A stretch of 64,000 nucleotides of DNA from Sphagnum compactum (taxonomy: Eukaryota; Bryophyta; Sphagnopsida; Sphagnales), in assembly GCA_965153455.1 (NCBI GenBank), contig OZ234499.1:7326515-7390514 (forward strand), given 5' to 3'. Made by a program: the position numbers and the translations under genes. How positions within the stretch are numbered: position 1 is the stretch's first letter; the number at the start of each line of letters is the position of its first letter. A model generated the notes under the pieces. The model saw only the letters and a program-made list of their open reading frames with translations, searched no databases and had not been told where the DNA came from. Shown here piece by piece: positions 38,461-52,183 of the stretch.

Positions 38461-41400
38461 GGATTGGAGCTTTGTGAATTCCAATGTGATGCGTGATTAT
38501 GATTAGACACAAGAAAAATGGTAATTGGAAGATTTGGATTATCGTGAACTTTTATATAAATGACCTCCAAGTCACTAATAGATGTATTGACATGGAATAG
38601 GATGATCAATGCCACCACCCAATTATAGTGAGCTTAGCCACTAGCATTGCACCCTACAATGATGAATGTAAGTGCAAATTAATGTTTATAATTAAAGTGT
38701 GAAAGTATATATTAATCCAAGAAATTGGAAAACCCCTTAATAGAAGCTGCGATAGTATTGTATGTAATATGGTGTGTTACACATTGAAACTTTATGGAAT
38801 CACTAACATGGCTAGTCATTAGAAAATCACTATGGAACCATGACATGAAGATTAATGCACAACTATTCTAGAATATCATTTGATGCATTACTAGAAGATC
38901 AATATACACCCACTAAAATTATAGGTCAAATAGTGACAAGAAAATCACTATGTAATCACCAAAACATTAATATGTATTTCATTTAAAGATTATAAGGGAT
39001 AATCCACTCACTATTGTCTTGGGTATAGGTATGTCATTACAGTAGATTAATCCACTAGGATTCCATTGGTCATTGCCACGTGACCCAAGTCATTGGCCAG
39101 TTGTCAAGTTCTTTCTATGTCAAGGCCATATAATCTTCCTCAAGTTGTATTTTTGTGTTGTCCTTAACATTTTGGTGAAATCATTTATTGTTTTATCGTG
39201 TATTTTGGTGAATCACAATGGAAGACTCCATTGCCATGATTATTACAACATTGCATAATCTTCAACAACAATTCAAGAACTTTGTGAAACAAACATCTAA
39301 CTTCAAATAAATCAACCTCAAATTTTTGCTTTCTACAAGACTTACAACATCAAATCCAAAAGTTATGTGAAGCCAATAGGAGATGTCATGAAACTTTAAA
39401 TCCAAATGTTGCCAAATGATTTTATCATCACATTTTCGAAGGCTCTAGAATTGCAAGAATCATGTCCAAAAGACTTCTACAATATTTGAACCTCCCATAA
39501 AAGTAGGGGGAAATATTTTTTTGAAAATTCAAAAAATTTCAAATTGATATAATGTTAGGAAAACCATTCATTTCCATCTTGTACTCATTCATATGAAGTA
39601 ATGGAAAACCAAAATATTAAAATCACATTGTATAGAAAACAAAAACTATTGTTTGCAAATTTCCCAAATTAAACATTTTGACTATCTTGAGCAACCAAGG
39701 AGTTCACGTTGATGACCTCAAATGAAAAACCACTTGAACCACAAAGGTGCCAAAGGATCCATGTTAGATTTGTTGTCTAGTATCGTCCTCAAAAACAAAC
39801 TTACCCATGAAGGTTGTTTAGAACCCATATTTCAAAGGCACTTTCACTACTCCTTATGGAACATGTTGCTAAAAGAAAGGCAATGTCATGGACATTACAC
39901 ATAAATTTTTTTTTTGGGTAAAATCCTTACAAAATATGTTCAGAGTTTTTTTAAGAAGTTTTTAAAGAAAATTTAAGGTAAATGCATAGTATAATGGCTC
40001 CAAAATGATGAATAAAAAAATCCATACAAAGTGGACCATACAAAATGTTCAAATGGACATGGTTGTCACTTTCTAAAATTTCATTGTGATAATATTTTAC
40101 TAATAAATGTTCACCCACCTACAAACCCTCCCAAACCTATGTCAAAATTTATATCAAAATATATTGATGTCATTTTGCAATTTGAAAATCTTGAAAAGAA
40201 AAGCCACAAAGTCCACATAAACAAAGCCCCATGTAAAACTTTCCAAAAAAGTGCTTTTGGGAAAAATAATTTAAAAAAAAGAGTTATAAATCATCTAGAT
40301 TTATGAAAATATGGTCCAATTTTGAAGATAAAAAATTTATAACTATCAAATGACTAAGGATTTCAAAGAAAACATTTTCATATGAATTTATCATTTTATA
40401 CTACATCACACATTGAGTCATTATAACGAGTGCATGCACAAAGGGTGGACCAATTTGGCTGTCATGCAAGCCAATTCTACCTTGTGATTGCCATTATAAT
40501 GCCCATGTTGCTTTATAGGTCTTAAAAATTATTACAATGGACTTGGTTTTAAAATCTTAACTTGAATATCTACATGGTGCACAAAATCATTTTACAAATT
40601 TTTTAAAATCATAAAAGCCATGGACTTTTGAATTCAATCAAAACCCATGGATTGCACCTTTGATTAACATTTCTATGATTATGCTATAATTTATTGACTG
40701 ATTAGGTGTGTGTTAAGGACTTGGAATTAGTAAGATATCATATCAAAAAAATGTAGGAACAAAATAAATATGAGTTGAATTTTAAAACTATACTTATGGA
40801 CTTTTTTATGGGTTAATCAGAAGCATTTTTTCATAAGTCCATATCATATTGGAAGAAGAAATATTAAATATGATTTTTTTACTTAGATGCTTTAAGAAAT
40901 AGAACTTTAGATGTGCCATTAATGACATGGAAAAAATATGGAGGATATCAATGTAAACTAATGTAAATTAGTTGTAATTTCCAAATCTAACCAAAGTTTT
41001 GAATAAATAAAGACTTCGATTTTGTGGCAAATTGGTCCACTCATTTGTCCACCTACTTTAACAAATGTGAATGAAAATTTTTATTGATTTTTTCATTTTT
41101 CAATGTTCCAACTAAATGACCAATCCATATTTTTGAATTTCAAAAGTTCATTATTACCAATAAATGATCATTTTATCAATAAATAGTTATAACAATATCT
41201 TCATAATAAAGTTGTTGATTTAAATTCAATTGTCAATCACTAGATTTAAGGATATATGCATTTGAATGTAAACGGTACCCAATGAAAAACACCAATGTGG
41301 TACCAAAAATGAATCATTATATCATACATTCACCTTTAGAATGTTTTAGGAGTTTTTAGAAAGATCTGGGCAATGAGCAATTTTTTAAAAAACATTAAAA

Positions 41401-41929
41401 GAACTTTCTAGAAAACTTAATTAAAAAAAACTCCTACAAGAATGATTCATAATTTTTTAAAAAACATGTAGTTCATGAAAACATCTAGTAACGATCACTA
41501 GAAGCTTGTAAAAGATTTCATTTAATAATATAATTACAATTGTCAATGGCACCACCATTCAATATCACCAACACAAGTAGTGGTCTTTACATTTTTACTT
41601 CATCTCATGTTTAACTTGTATCATGTCTTGTTCAAACAAAAAAATCATATAATTCTTGCTCATTGTCAAATCCATATAGTCTTTTATGAATTGTATTTCT
41701 ATTTTGTCCTTGACACAATACACCAAAACATAGTTTTTATGATTACATAAACTACATTTGCAATCATTTATGTCACAAAAGACTTCTTGACTCTATGATA
41801 ATGTCAAGCACATTGTACCACTAGCAAAATTTTCATGGTCATAATTACAAATATCATTAACAACTAGGTTCTCCTTGCTTGCAATTATTGTAAATACAAT
41901 CATGAAAGACATAGTTAGCCTAACTAATT

Positions 41930-42175
41930 AGCATATTTATTTATTTCTTAGCCTAACCTACCTAATTACTTACTTATTTACTTACCTACTTGCTAACCCA
42001 ACCTAGGCAACCTAACCTAAGTAACCTAGCATGGCTAGCTAGCCTAAACTAGGTACTAGCCTAACCTATCTAACTTCAATTAAACTAGAAACTTAAGTTA
42101 AGTACCTAGCATGACTAGCTAGCTTAAGCTAGATAACCTAACTTAGACTAGATACCCTAACTAAGCATATACATG
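41930..42175 (+). repeat. CCTAA/CTAGC-rich degenerate simple repeat
   Basis: A tract built from CCTAACCTA, TTACTTACC and GCTAGC words next to the second TIR element. It is too irregular to be called a telomeric repeat. Confidence 0.6.
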
Positions 42176-42223
42176 TAAGTTACAAGTATGAAGACTTGAA
42201 CCCTTCACCTACATAGTGAAAGG

Positions 42224-43008
42224 GTCAAAACTTGTAACTAGGAGCCAAAGGGATTACTTTGGAAAATGATTGCACATCCTTTTTCCCCAAAAAAAACTTT
42301 TACATGCAAATGAATTTTTGAATGTTGCCCTTTTTATAACTTTTAAAAAAAAAAAATTTAAATGTTGCCCAATGCATCAATTTTTTTTATTAGTCATTAT
42401 TGAATAAATATGAATTTTTAAAAGTGTGCAAATTCCTTATAAATTCAAAGTTTCATCTTGAAAAATGATCAAAATTCTAAATCATCACCAAAAATTAAAA
42501 TTTCACATTCTTTAGTTTTATTATACTTTAAGCTATAACTTTTCTTCATACATCATGTAAATTATAACCCATTTATATGTGGTAAAAGACTCTTGAAGTT
42601 CTGAAATTCTAAAGCAATTTAAAAACATTCTTTGAATTTTTTAAGTTTTTAAATTCCACATTTTTAAAAGTGTGAGTTCTTTTTTAAGGTGGTTAATATT
42701 TTTTTATCATCTATAATTTTTTCAATAAAAATTCTTTTATTATATGAGTCCTTTTGATAGTCCTTTGCAAAATTGACTCCATTTGACACAGTAGATGTAC
42801 ATTTTCAAATGTCCTAAATTAAAATCAAAACTAAAAATGGGATCAAATAAATTTTTACTCTAAGTTCCTTGACATTCATATGTGACAAAAAGGACTAACT
42901 TGTCATGATTACTATGGTTTTAAATAGTAATAAAAAATAAATGTTTGATTTTGATCGATTATGGTTAACATCCGACGCCCTTTTTGGCTCCTAGTTATGT
43001 GTTTTGAC
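42224..43008. mobile_element. Second copy of the 26105-26865 TIR element family (785 bp)
   Basis: The left end GTCAAAACTTGTAACTAGGA and the right end (reverse complement GTCAAAACACATAACTAGGA) are inverted. The body matches the nested element in the opposite orientation, for example TTTCATCTTGAAAAATGATC and TTCATATGTG near equivalent positions. Flanks GTGAAAGG and TTGAAAAT share only TGAAA, so the target duplication is decayed. No coding capacity. Confidence 0.75.
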
Positions 43009-45603
43009 TTGAAAATCCAAGTTCTTAATCATTGCACCATGTTTAACAACCAATATGTTTTGTTATCATATCATTACAAGAAGATATTTTTATAATCTAC
43101 CTAGGTAGTCTAGTTTAGCTATTGCACGTACCTATCTATGTACCTATCTAGCCTAGCATATGCACATGGTTGGCCAAAGGTGTTGAAGTTGGAGACATAG
43201 GGGTTTTGTATTCAAGACGGGGTTGAAAAAGTGGTTTATGTCTAGGTACATATCAGCAAATGGGGAATGAGACCTAATGGGTTCAATAGGAAGTGAAGAG
43301 CTAGGGGAGGCTGGTCATTCAGCGCCCATACAGGTAAAGCTTGGGATACAACAGGTTTATGGGGTATTTGCACGTTATGTGCAACATGTTGATTGCAGTT
43401 GGTGTGCATGTTCCTTGTACTTCTGGATAGCCTCCATGAATGTTTGTTGCAGTATTAGCTGATTTTGTACACACACTGCGTACCTCTCCAGGAAACCAAC
43501 AATGTGAATAATATGCAAATCTGACTCTGTTTGTGGCCAGAACCAATGAGGGTTCAAATGTAGAGTACATCAAATGTCATCAACACTTTAGTGGAAGTTG
43601 CTGTAACTTGTGCTGAAATCACCATGAGATACTCCTCTCAAACACAACTCCAATGCCTTGAAAATTACAGCAATGGGACTCTGTATGATCCTGGAGGGAG
43701 TTTCCAAAGATATTACAATTTGAAAATTACAGCAATGGGACTCTGTATGATCTTGGAGGGAGTTTCCAAAGATATTACAATTTTTAATTTGACAGCTAGG
43801 AATTTGAAACCTCTCAGGATAAGTTTGTGTAAAGAACCAAATTCAGTCAACTCTTCCCATGGCATTATATGTCATCAACAATACTTCTAGAAGGTTCTGA
43901 GACAATTGTGCTTACAAAATTCAGACATATTGCAGCCAAATAGAGGTTGAATCATAGTGCTTCATGTATGAAGTTTTCTGATGAACCTAATCTCTTTTAA
44001 CAAAACACATAACGAAAGGAAGAGGAAGAAACATGTTGATGATTTCCCACAATCTTTCTGACATTATGGTGACACTCTGCAAAGCAGCATTGGACATACA
44101 TGGAAGCTCTTGAGCAATGAGGACTAACAATCCATGAACTTGATGGTTATATAACAAAACATGGATGCCAGACTATAGCCTCTTACAAACAATGGAACCA
44201 ATGGTACATATTGAACTGCTTTATTGCAAACAATGTCAAGACAAGGATATTCAGAGTCTGGATATAAGGTTCTCAAGCAACATTAGCCGTACTGGAACAA
44301 TATTGTAATGGAAGCTCTAGCATCATAACATCTCTCAGAAAAACAACTGCCACTTCAAAACATCTCAAATTCTTTAGTTGATCTTCAGCCTTAAAAGATC
44401 ATAAAACTTTCTGACATTGAGCACACCTCAATCACATTAGTCAATAACATCTTCCACTATAGTATGATGAGAAAAAAAGGATTGGCCAAAATTTTAAGGT
44501 AGATATATCTCCTTGGTTTCTTGAAGGTCCATGCTTCAAGACTACCATTGCTGACACTTGGAAACTTGGTCAGGAGGACAGGACACAAGTTTGCTCGTGT
44601 TGCTAACTATACATTTGACTTCTATGTCTCTATGATACCCTCTTGAAATTTCACCATATTTCAAGGAAAGCATTTCATTAATGTTTGTTGTTTAGTGTTC
44701 TTTGGACACATTCTCAGCTCTAGTTGAGTGATATTCCAAATCCATGTGAAGAAGACAAATATGAAGTTTACACTGGCTACCTATCAGTAACAGTTGGTTT
44801 GTGCAGGATCAGCAAATCAGCAAGCCTGTACACTGTCTGACAGCCTCTAAAGACCAATAAAACTAGTTCATTTTCATTCTTAATCCCTTTATAAGTGAAT
44901 CAGAATTGCTACTTGAGTTCATAGTAACGGTTAGTTTTGGGGTCATAATAACAATCCAAAGTTGGGTCATAGAGTAAATCTAAATCCTCCTCTGGTCGCC
45001 CATTGGTTAATACCTGGGCTGCATCCACTCCACGCACCAATCAATACTCATTAGCACATGCTAACTTCAGTATCCTGTCAGCTGAAATTACACTCAAACA
45101 GTAAGATACCTCAGGAACATAAAATACAATAGTTGGACAGACCTACATCAACTAGTCACATTATTCAACTTTAACGAAGGGCATCCACTACAACTTAATC
45201 CACTAACACAAGATCAAAGTGAAAAGAAAACTATTTCAACAATAGGGCATTTCTGTCAACGGAAAGCAACAATACAGGAACAGAGTATTGGAACTGCTAC
45301 TGTAACTACACCCTCAAAGGGTTAAGAAACAGTAGAATGGGTATGCCATGGTTCCTAATTGTTTGCTTCTAGGTATAAACTATAAACATAAACACTATTC
45401 CTTGACTTGCTTTTCAATCATACAAGAAATCCAAGAGAAACCTAATACTAATTTTGATGAGAGGAAAGTTCCTCCAGTGCACATATATTTCATAGTGCAA
45501 ACCTTCTCCATCTATTACAGGTCAAACACATCTGAATAGCAGCAAACCATAATCTCTTTCATTTTCCCACCTTTGTACAAAAGAAATTCCTTCAACATGA
45601 CAC
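43009..45603. other. Intergenic stretch, nothing recognised
   Basis: Composition becomes less AT-rich after 43200, as near other genes, but ORFs are short and on both strands. It may include the 3' flank of the gene at 45604-51591. The only clear structure is a 62-bp tandem duplication at 43660-43783. Confidence 0.45.
43660..43783 (+). repeat. 62-bp tandem duplication
   Basis: Two adjacent 62-bp copies starting at 43660 and 43722 (GAAAATTACAGCAATGGGAC) differ at about one base, so the duplication is recent. Confidence 0.9.
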
Positions 45604-48600
45604 TCAATTACCTTCAGGCTCTTCAGTTGCAATTCCAGGCTCAGTTGTCATTGGAAAAGAGAATTCAGAACACTGTGCAAGAGACTCCCCAAAATGCCAA
45701 GATGATGATGACATTGCTGTGTCATGTGACCCTGAATGCTTTGATGCCCCTGTAAGATTGTTCACTTCTCTGCAAACAGGATCATTACAATGCACGAAAG
45801 TAAGTGAAAGCCTGCCAAATTTCTTTCTGCTCATGAATATCCAGCATGAAAAGATCAGGAAAAAAACATGATTGTAAGCTTCAGTAGCATGATCTCTTAA
45901 GAACTGCACACCTGCCCACCAGTTAGACAATGCCTGGTAGCCATCTGTGCTGTTGATGGGAGTGCATCCTAAGATTTTATTTGACAAATAGATACACTGG
46001 TCCTCAAGTGTGATAGCCAAACTCCTCACTGTGTTATTCTGTCAAATTGGAAAGTAAGGACCCATAAAGAGGATGAATGCAGACCAGGACAGAAACATTC
46101 TTTGAGCCCAACAGCTTCTTGAACTTGTTGAAACAACGAAGTTAGTGGCCAATGTGTTGTACAGAAGGTGTTCTCAAGGGGAGAACAGGTGGCATCAAGA
46201 CTTGTGGTATCAAGCCATCACTGAAAAAGGAAAAGAAATTGGAGGAACGGATCTCTCATGGTGACCATCTCCTGGACGTAGAATGCTGAGAACTTTGCAT
46301 TCCCCCTACAGAATGCAAAACATCCTCACAGAAAGCACAGAAACATTTTTATGCAGCCTCTTCCAGGATGGAGAAGCTGCACTGGCACTAGTATCTGCAG
46401 CAAAAGAAAGGAAGTATACCTGTCAGACATTTTGGAGAGAGTTTGTGTGAATGGAGGTGATGCTGGCAGAGATCCTCCATGTTCATCCTCTTCACTACCA
46501 AAATCAAAGGATTCTTGCACCCTGGTCCCTCGGACCTCAACTGGCGAGTTTTGACCAATCAATCTGATATCAACATCTGGACATCCAAATGCTTCTGTGT
46601 CTTCCTATGAAATGCAAAGAAGGAACAGTTCAAGTCAGTAACACGAAGGATATGTTAGCTGAAGCCAAAGAATACTGAACATGCTAGAGCACCTCAACAC
46701 CAATCCAGGAGTGGGCAACAACATGGTTCATCTTAACATATCAAGCTGATGGAATGGAATGGCTGACAGTCTCTGAGACAATTGGAGAAGATGCCAGTTG
46801 AAGCAGAATATCCAATATTGATTTTTACAGAAGCTCATGGTCCCAAATGTTCTGTAAGTCCATTAATCAAGTATAGCTCTGTCACAAGGGTGGGCTCTGT
46901 AACCGTGTATGCACCTCATCACACAAACTCCAAGGCTGCTCAAGGCTCTGAAATGCTCCAGTGGGCTCATTCTCAAATCGCCTTTTGTTCACTGAATCTG
47001 CAGTGTGCAATTTTCAATTGTACCAGAACTCAATAAAACAACCAGATGCCAAACTGCATAATCCTTAAAGTTGCAACCGTATCCACTCCCATTTTTGGAT
47101 TTTTGAATACAGAGACATTAGACATCAGGTCTAAAGGGAAACCAACATACCATGCATATGAGGATCTGTTCCAAGTTCCCAACCACAACTGTCAATACCA
47201 TGCGACAAGATATTGGAGTTGCCAGGAGACCTCACAAGGACATCTGGATCACTGATAGGCTCTTGGAAGCTTCCAGAGGACCAACTTGCCCCACCATCAC
47301 TGATATCCTCATCTGACATGCTTCTAAACATGGAATCTTGTAACAAGAAAGATTTGTCATCTCCCAGATCAAACTTCTCATGTGTCACTCCCACAGGCCT
47401 TGGGTTATCTTCTCGTAGCTTGCAAAGATTGTCAATGATGGTTTGGAAAGCATCTTCATTGGTTTGAAGGGAGGGTAAATCTTCTGGAATAAGGTCAGAG
47501 TCAGATGCATCAGTGTTATGCCCCACAATTTTTGCCATATCCTGCTCTACCTTCCCAGAGTTAACAGACACAAGACTGAAGCTGTGACTGGCTGCCAAGC
47601 TGGGAGATTTTTCAGTTGGCCCAAGCACATCCTCCACCTCACCAGGTTTACTGAAAAGAGACAACCCTTCAAATACACACTCACTGAAAGGTTTGTCCTC
47701 TGAAAAACCTCTGTCAATGCAGCTGTCCCACCCACAAGGAGGGCTGAGTGGGGGCGAATCCATGTATCTTAAATGCTGATATTCTTTCCCCCTGCTGCAG
47801 TCCAAGTGAGAATCCCTTCTGGGGTGTTTTGTGAGCCCTGATGCTGGCACATCACGCTTCATGTTGGTCTCTTCCTTCTTCTTGACCACCTTTTGCAACT
47901 TTCCAGGAAGCACCTTGTCTACATCCACAGCTGCATCACTACTTTCAGGTTCCACACTCCCAGCACCAAGAGAAGTAGTTGGAGCAGGTGATTCTTGTTC
48001 TTGACACTCAATCACTGGCTTCAGCACTGAAGTCATGGCATCCACTCTCTTTTTAGGAGCATCTAGTTCCCCCATACTCAATTCACTTAGTGAAGCAAGA
48101 CCAAGAGGAAATTCAGCTGCTTTTATGGGTTTAGTTCCTGAAAGCTTCAGCTCCTTGATCTTCCCAGATTCTAAATCAGTTGCTGTGACTGAGGTATGTT
48201 TCAATAGACTTTGGAGAAGTTGGTCTGCACCTTTCACTTCAGACCACTTGTGCTCTGGTGCTACTAAGGAAGGCTCATTTTGTACATGTGCCAGTCGGCC
48301 TGCTCGATTCTTAGAGAAAGCCCCAAGTACATGGTTCTTATGGTCACCTGGGAGACTAGTGTTGATTTGAACTGTTGACAGTGGCAGTGGCATCCTTGAT
48401 CCAAATGCAACATGCACCTGAGACAAAATCAATAATTGTCTGTTTATAATCTCATCCAGAGAGCCACATAATCAAATTGATTAAGGAAAATATCATCCCA
48501 CTGCTGCAACTAAGAAAATGACCAAGGGCACTTGCTACACAAATCACTAGAACAAGTAGAGTTACAATCAGTAAATGCATATGTAATCTAGCTTTTTTAA

Positions 48601-51591
48601 TGTGACCACAATACAGTCTATTTGGTAGATAACTAATTACATTTTCAGTGAAAGCTCCATGAGCCAAGACAAAAGGAAAGATGTCTTATGCATGAAGGGA
48701 ACTTTTCTTTTTTATAACTGGAAGGATAAGGGTGCTCTTTGCAAACCTAGAGCTGCTGAGGTAGGGCCTAATTTCAAAACATTTATTTGAGATTGATGGC
48801 CACCCTTGTCACTGCAGTTACTACTCACTAGAACTCCCAGGGTTATGTGTAAACAACATTCATTCAGACAATACACTGACCTGTCTAGTACCATCCATTT
48901 TATTTTGTGTGGACTTCTTTGCTGTATGGCCAAATTCAGCTCGCACACCTAACATCACTCAGCAGGAGCAGAGCGCCATTTCTGAAGATTAGCAAGTCAA
49001 GAGGAAGATAGTGTGTAAGTCCATACACAACTGACACCACAGAGTTAAAGCTGCATATATGATAGTTCACTGCATCTGCTTTTGTTCCAGTGCTTTTGTA
49101 ACCAGAGGACCTTCAAATATCAAGTTAACAAAGCTGCTATCTAGGGAAGTATCCAAAGATAGGTTCTCCTTTAAATTCAAACATGTACCAAGCCATGTCC
49201 AGGTCCTACATGGAAGCACCAACATCAGGATATAATAGGCATCTTGGAAGCATTTGACAGCTGTGTAGGACAGCATTACATACCATCAGCAGAGGAGTCT
49301 GCAAGACCTGTTATAGCAGTCTGGAGAGCTGCCATGTCAAGTACTTGGATGGCAGTTTCCACCCCCAAGGCAAACATGTGCTCCTGCGGTAGGCATTCCT
49401 CCCCACCAAACTCCATTGTGGCACAGCCACCACCCATTTCAGCCAGACGGTTGCGCATGGTGAAGATTTTGCGAAGCTTGCAGACTGGCCCCAGGACTAT
49501 CACATCCACTGACCTGCATCCCCATGCACATCTCATGCCCAAGACTATCAGAAGTAATTTATATTTACTGATTGGCTCATAGAAGAAACCAGAAATATCC
49601 TCAATGAGCTATTTACTCATGCTTATTTTGATGACATTTTATGTTGTTGTCCTTAATTACACAAGATTGCACTCAGATCCAATCATTTTTCTCACCTAAA
49701 ACTCATACCCTTGAAGCAGTGAGAGAATAGGTCTGCCACATGGATTGATAGACTAAGCCATGTGTTTTGTACCACCTGTAGCACAGTTGTGAGGGAAATT
49801 TCATCTACCACCAAACACAGATACTAATCAAGACCTCACCACTGCCAAACAGCATGCACACATAAAAAGATATTGATGGTATGCATGAAAACATGCTGTC
49901 CATCAGAAAATGGATGAAGATGAGGTACTTTCAGTTATCAATCACATGAACATCAGTTGGGGGTTAATATTGCAAAACTATCATGATGTCTAAGCACAGA
50001 GTTGAAACTAGACATGGCTAGAAAATGCAAGACACCAAATCTATGTCTTACTACCTCCCAAAAGCAGAATACTGACCATTGAAACAGGAATTTGACAATG
50101 AAGAGGAGTGGTCTTGATTTCACTGAATGATGTGGAGAAGTACATCTTACGCCTTGTATTTGCACTGTCACTCACCCTGAACAGGCAATGATAAGCAAGC
50201 ACACTATAGCCTGGTCAAATCATTCATGACAACGTGGGTGACAGAATCATGTGTCCATGAAGCCTCAAAGAGCAAGATATTGTGAGTCAGAGAAAGCTAC
50301 TGTGGGTGCAAAATTGCAGGTTCTATCTGTTCCGCCTTCAGTTACTTTAGTTCACTACTGGGTGCTATAAGGGACTTGTGGAAGCAAAGGCTACCTGAGC
50401 TCCAGAGACAGTTGCTGGCCTGCTGGGGCATATAGTTGTAGCACCAGGAAGGGCTGTAACAACTGCAGACCTGTTGCATGATTCCATGGGATTCATGTCA
50501 AATCTTAGATGTCACCAGGCAAGAATCTGCTAGGTATCAATGCAACACTACTCTCTTGACATGCCCATCCACCAAACTGTACAGAAGCTGTATGAAATCC
50601 ATGTCACTTTGTTTTCATTGCCAGTGCCAGACACAATGGCTGTGTCAATAGAGTCCACCAAACACAACTTCCCAATGAACCATCTATATCGTGAATCCTT
50701 CATGTCTGCGAGGTGACTGAGTATAGTGACTATATTTAGACATCAGTTAACAGCAGCTTCAAAATCATTGAAAGTATATTTGGATGGAAAGTGAGTATGA
50801 AAACTCTGCAGTTTTCAAGAATGTTTAACAGCGTGCCTGCTTTGGATTCATCTTTGGGAAGCTGCAACTTTGATGAAGGACCACCACTGCAGCTGTACAC
50901 ATAACCCTTCACCAACCTGTCGTACACCTGCAAACCAAAGCCACCTTTGTTTCCAGTGGAAAAACTCAATTCTGTTGAAACTCATACAAGTCAGGTGTTA
51001 GCAGCCATTCTTTCGAACAATTTTTGTTGTTTTCTTGTGTGTCTAAGGTCTGGTGACCTTCAACACTCCATTGGTCCGTCTTTTTTTCATATTGGTTTGT
51101 ACCAGGATTTCTTCTACTCGGCCTTAACAGTACGTAGGGTACTCGTTATGAAGACAGAAAGCACGATTCTAGTAATGCTTGCGTACATTGCGACCTGGCA
51201 TTATTTCTGCAATGCGGCTGCACAATTAGCAAGGGATGCAGAAGCGAAGGGAATCCAATTTTACATCTAATAACATTCGAAGTCAACAGAATGAGAGGAC
51301 CCTTGGAACGTATGTGTCGCTATTGAGAATGTGCTTTCGCGGTGAAGAGTTCCATCACCGATAGGCATCAAAAAACACAGTGTCCAACCTCTCTCAACTC
51401 CTCTCAGTCAAATCCCCGCCCCGCCCCGCCCCCCACATGAAATTAAGTTAAGAGTAACGACCTTCTGGACTCCTTTGCCGCACAATTTGCAGTCACCTGT
51501 TGGGTTACTTCCCTGCGAAGTTCAAACCCCAATGACAATGCCCTTCCAAAAGTCATTTTGCATGCACTGGCTATCTCTTCTTCTATAACAT
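45604..51591 (-). CDS. Unrecognised multi-exon protein-coding gene, 5' exon not found
   Basis: Exons consistent in phase, in coding order: 51497-51591, 50830-50927 (weak GTTAAA donor), 49284-49513, a possible 17-nt exon at 49189-49205, 47151-48417, 46420-46600, 46163-46220, 45912-46038, 45604-45767. Together they give about 745 residues plus a missing first exon; an ATG near 51882 is a candidate start. The N-part is probably folded (VIEEEIASACKMTFGRALSL, CKLRKIFTMRNRLAEMGGG, then EHMFALGVETAIQVLDMAA). The 1267-nt exon is Ser/Glu/Asp/Pro-rich and largely disordered in appearance, with a basic patch KVVKKKEE. The C-part has LEDQCIYLSNKILGC and a polar tail ending EEPEGN. I see no signal peptide, membrane span or known catalytic motif. 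The long open exon with matching splice phases argues for a real gene. Function unknown. Confidence 0.6.
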
Positions 51592-51963
51592 CTGCTTCAC
51601 CACAATGACATGAAACCGAAAGCACGTAAACCATTCAACTTCTTATCTATATGGGGGACAAAAAACTCAAACCAGACGCAACCATCGTTTTCAGCTTTTA
51701 AATTGCTGGAGATTTGGAAAAGGGTTGCATTATTGTTATGTTGGGATAGGATACCTCTAGAAAATGTTTGAAGAGATATAAAGAAAAATGGAGATAAGGG
51801 GAGTGAAGAAGGGGGCTGCCTGGGCGCTGAAAACGTTGAAGGACGCTCCTCCTTGGTAGCGGGATCGCACTCTGCCCGCCATCGCTGCGCGCGCTTCAAA
51901 CTCTCAATTCCCAAACCAGACATAACCTTCTTTTCTTCTTCTTCCCGCGTCTGCGACTGTTAC

Positions 51964-52140
51964 CTACTTACAGGCGACCATTCCAGGCGAGTATAATTTG
52001 TCAATGTGTTAATTCGTTTCGTAATGACCTCGCCGCCGCCCCCGCGCCAGGCCTCTACCAGTTCAGCGGGAGGGCCCATTACGTACTTACAAGCGACCAT
52101 TCCAGGCGAGTGTCGAGGCGAGTGTAATTTGTCAGTGTAG
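51964..52140 (+). repeat. Direct repeat of a ~45-bp motif
   Basis: ACTTACARGCGACCATTCCA followed by GGCGAGTRTAATTTGTCA occurs at 51964-52008 and again at 52083-52140, with about 12 extra bases in the second copy. It sits just upstream of the unrecognised gene and runs into the hairpins to its right. Confidence 0.8.
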
Positions 52141-52168
52141 GGAGTGCCATTCACACTGACAAATTACA
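52123..52168. repeat. Short inverted repeat, 16-bp stem
   Basis: TGTAATTTGTCAGTGT at 52123-52138 pairs perfectly with ACACTGACAAATTACA at 52153-52168 across a 14-nt loop. Confidence 0.9.
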
Positions 52169-52183
52169 TTTGTCATTCACCTG

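Larger units (their letters stand above)
37166..42223. other. Repeat-rich intergenic stretch
   Basis: The first 0.5 kb is probably the 3' flank of the acyltransferase-like gene. From 38000 the DNA is AT-rich. It carries a duplicated ~130-bp segment (38085-38245 and about 38330-38460) and a degenerate CTAAC/CCTA-rich tract at about 41930-42175. No gene is recognised. Confidence 0.5.

Noticed and set aside
41930-42175. Interstitial telomere-like array
   Set aside because: The CCTAA-like words are irregular and mixed with CTAGC and TTACTTACC; no run of the plant telomere heptamer is present.
42186-42215. tRNA-like B-box (GGTTCAAGTC on the minus strand) suggesting a SINE or tRNA
   Set aside because: No cloverleaf, acceptor stem or A box at proper spacing; the site is just outside the TIR element.
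47213-48370. Several plus-strand ORFs of 60-110 codons
   Set aside because: They are antisense shadows of the large minus-strand exon 47151-48417.
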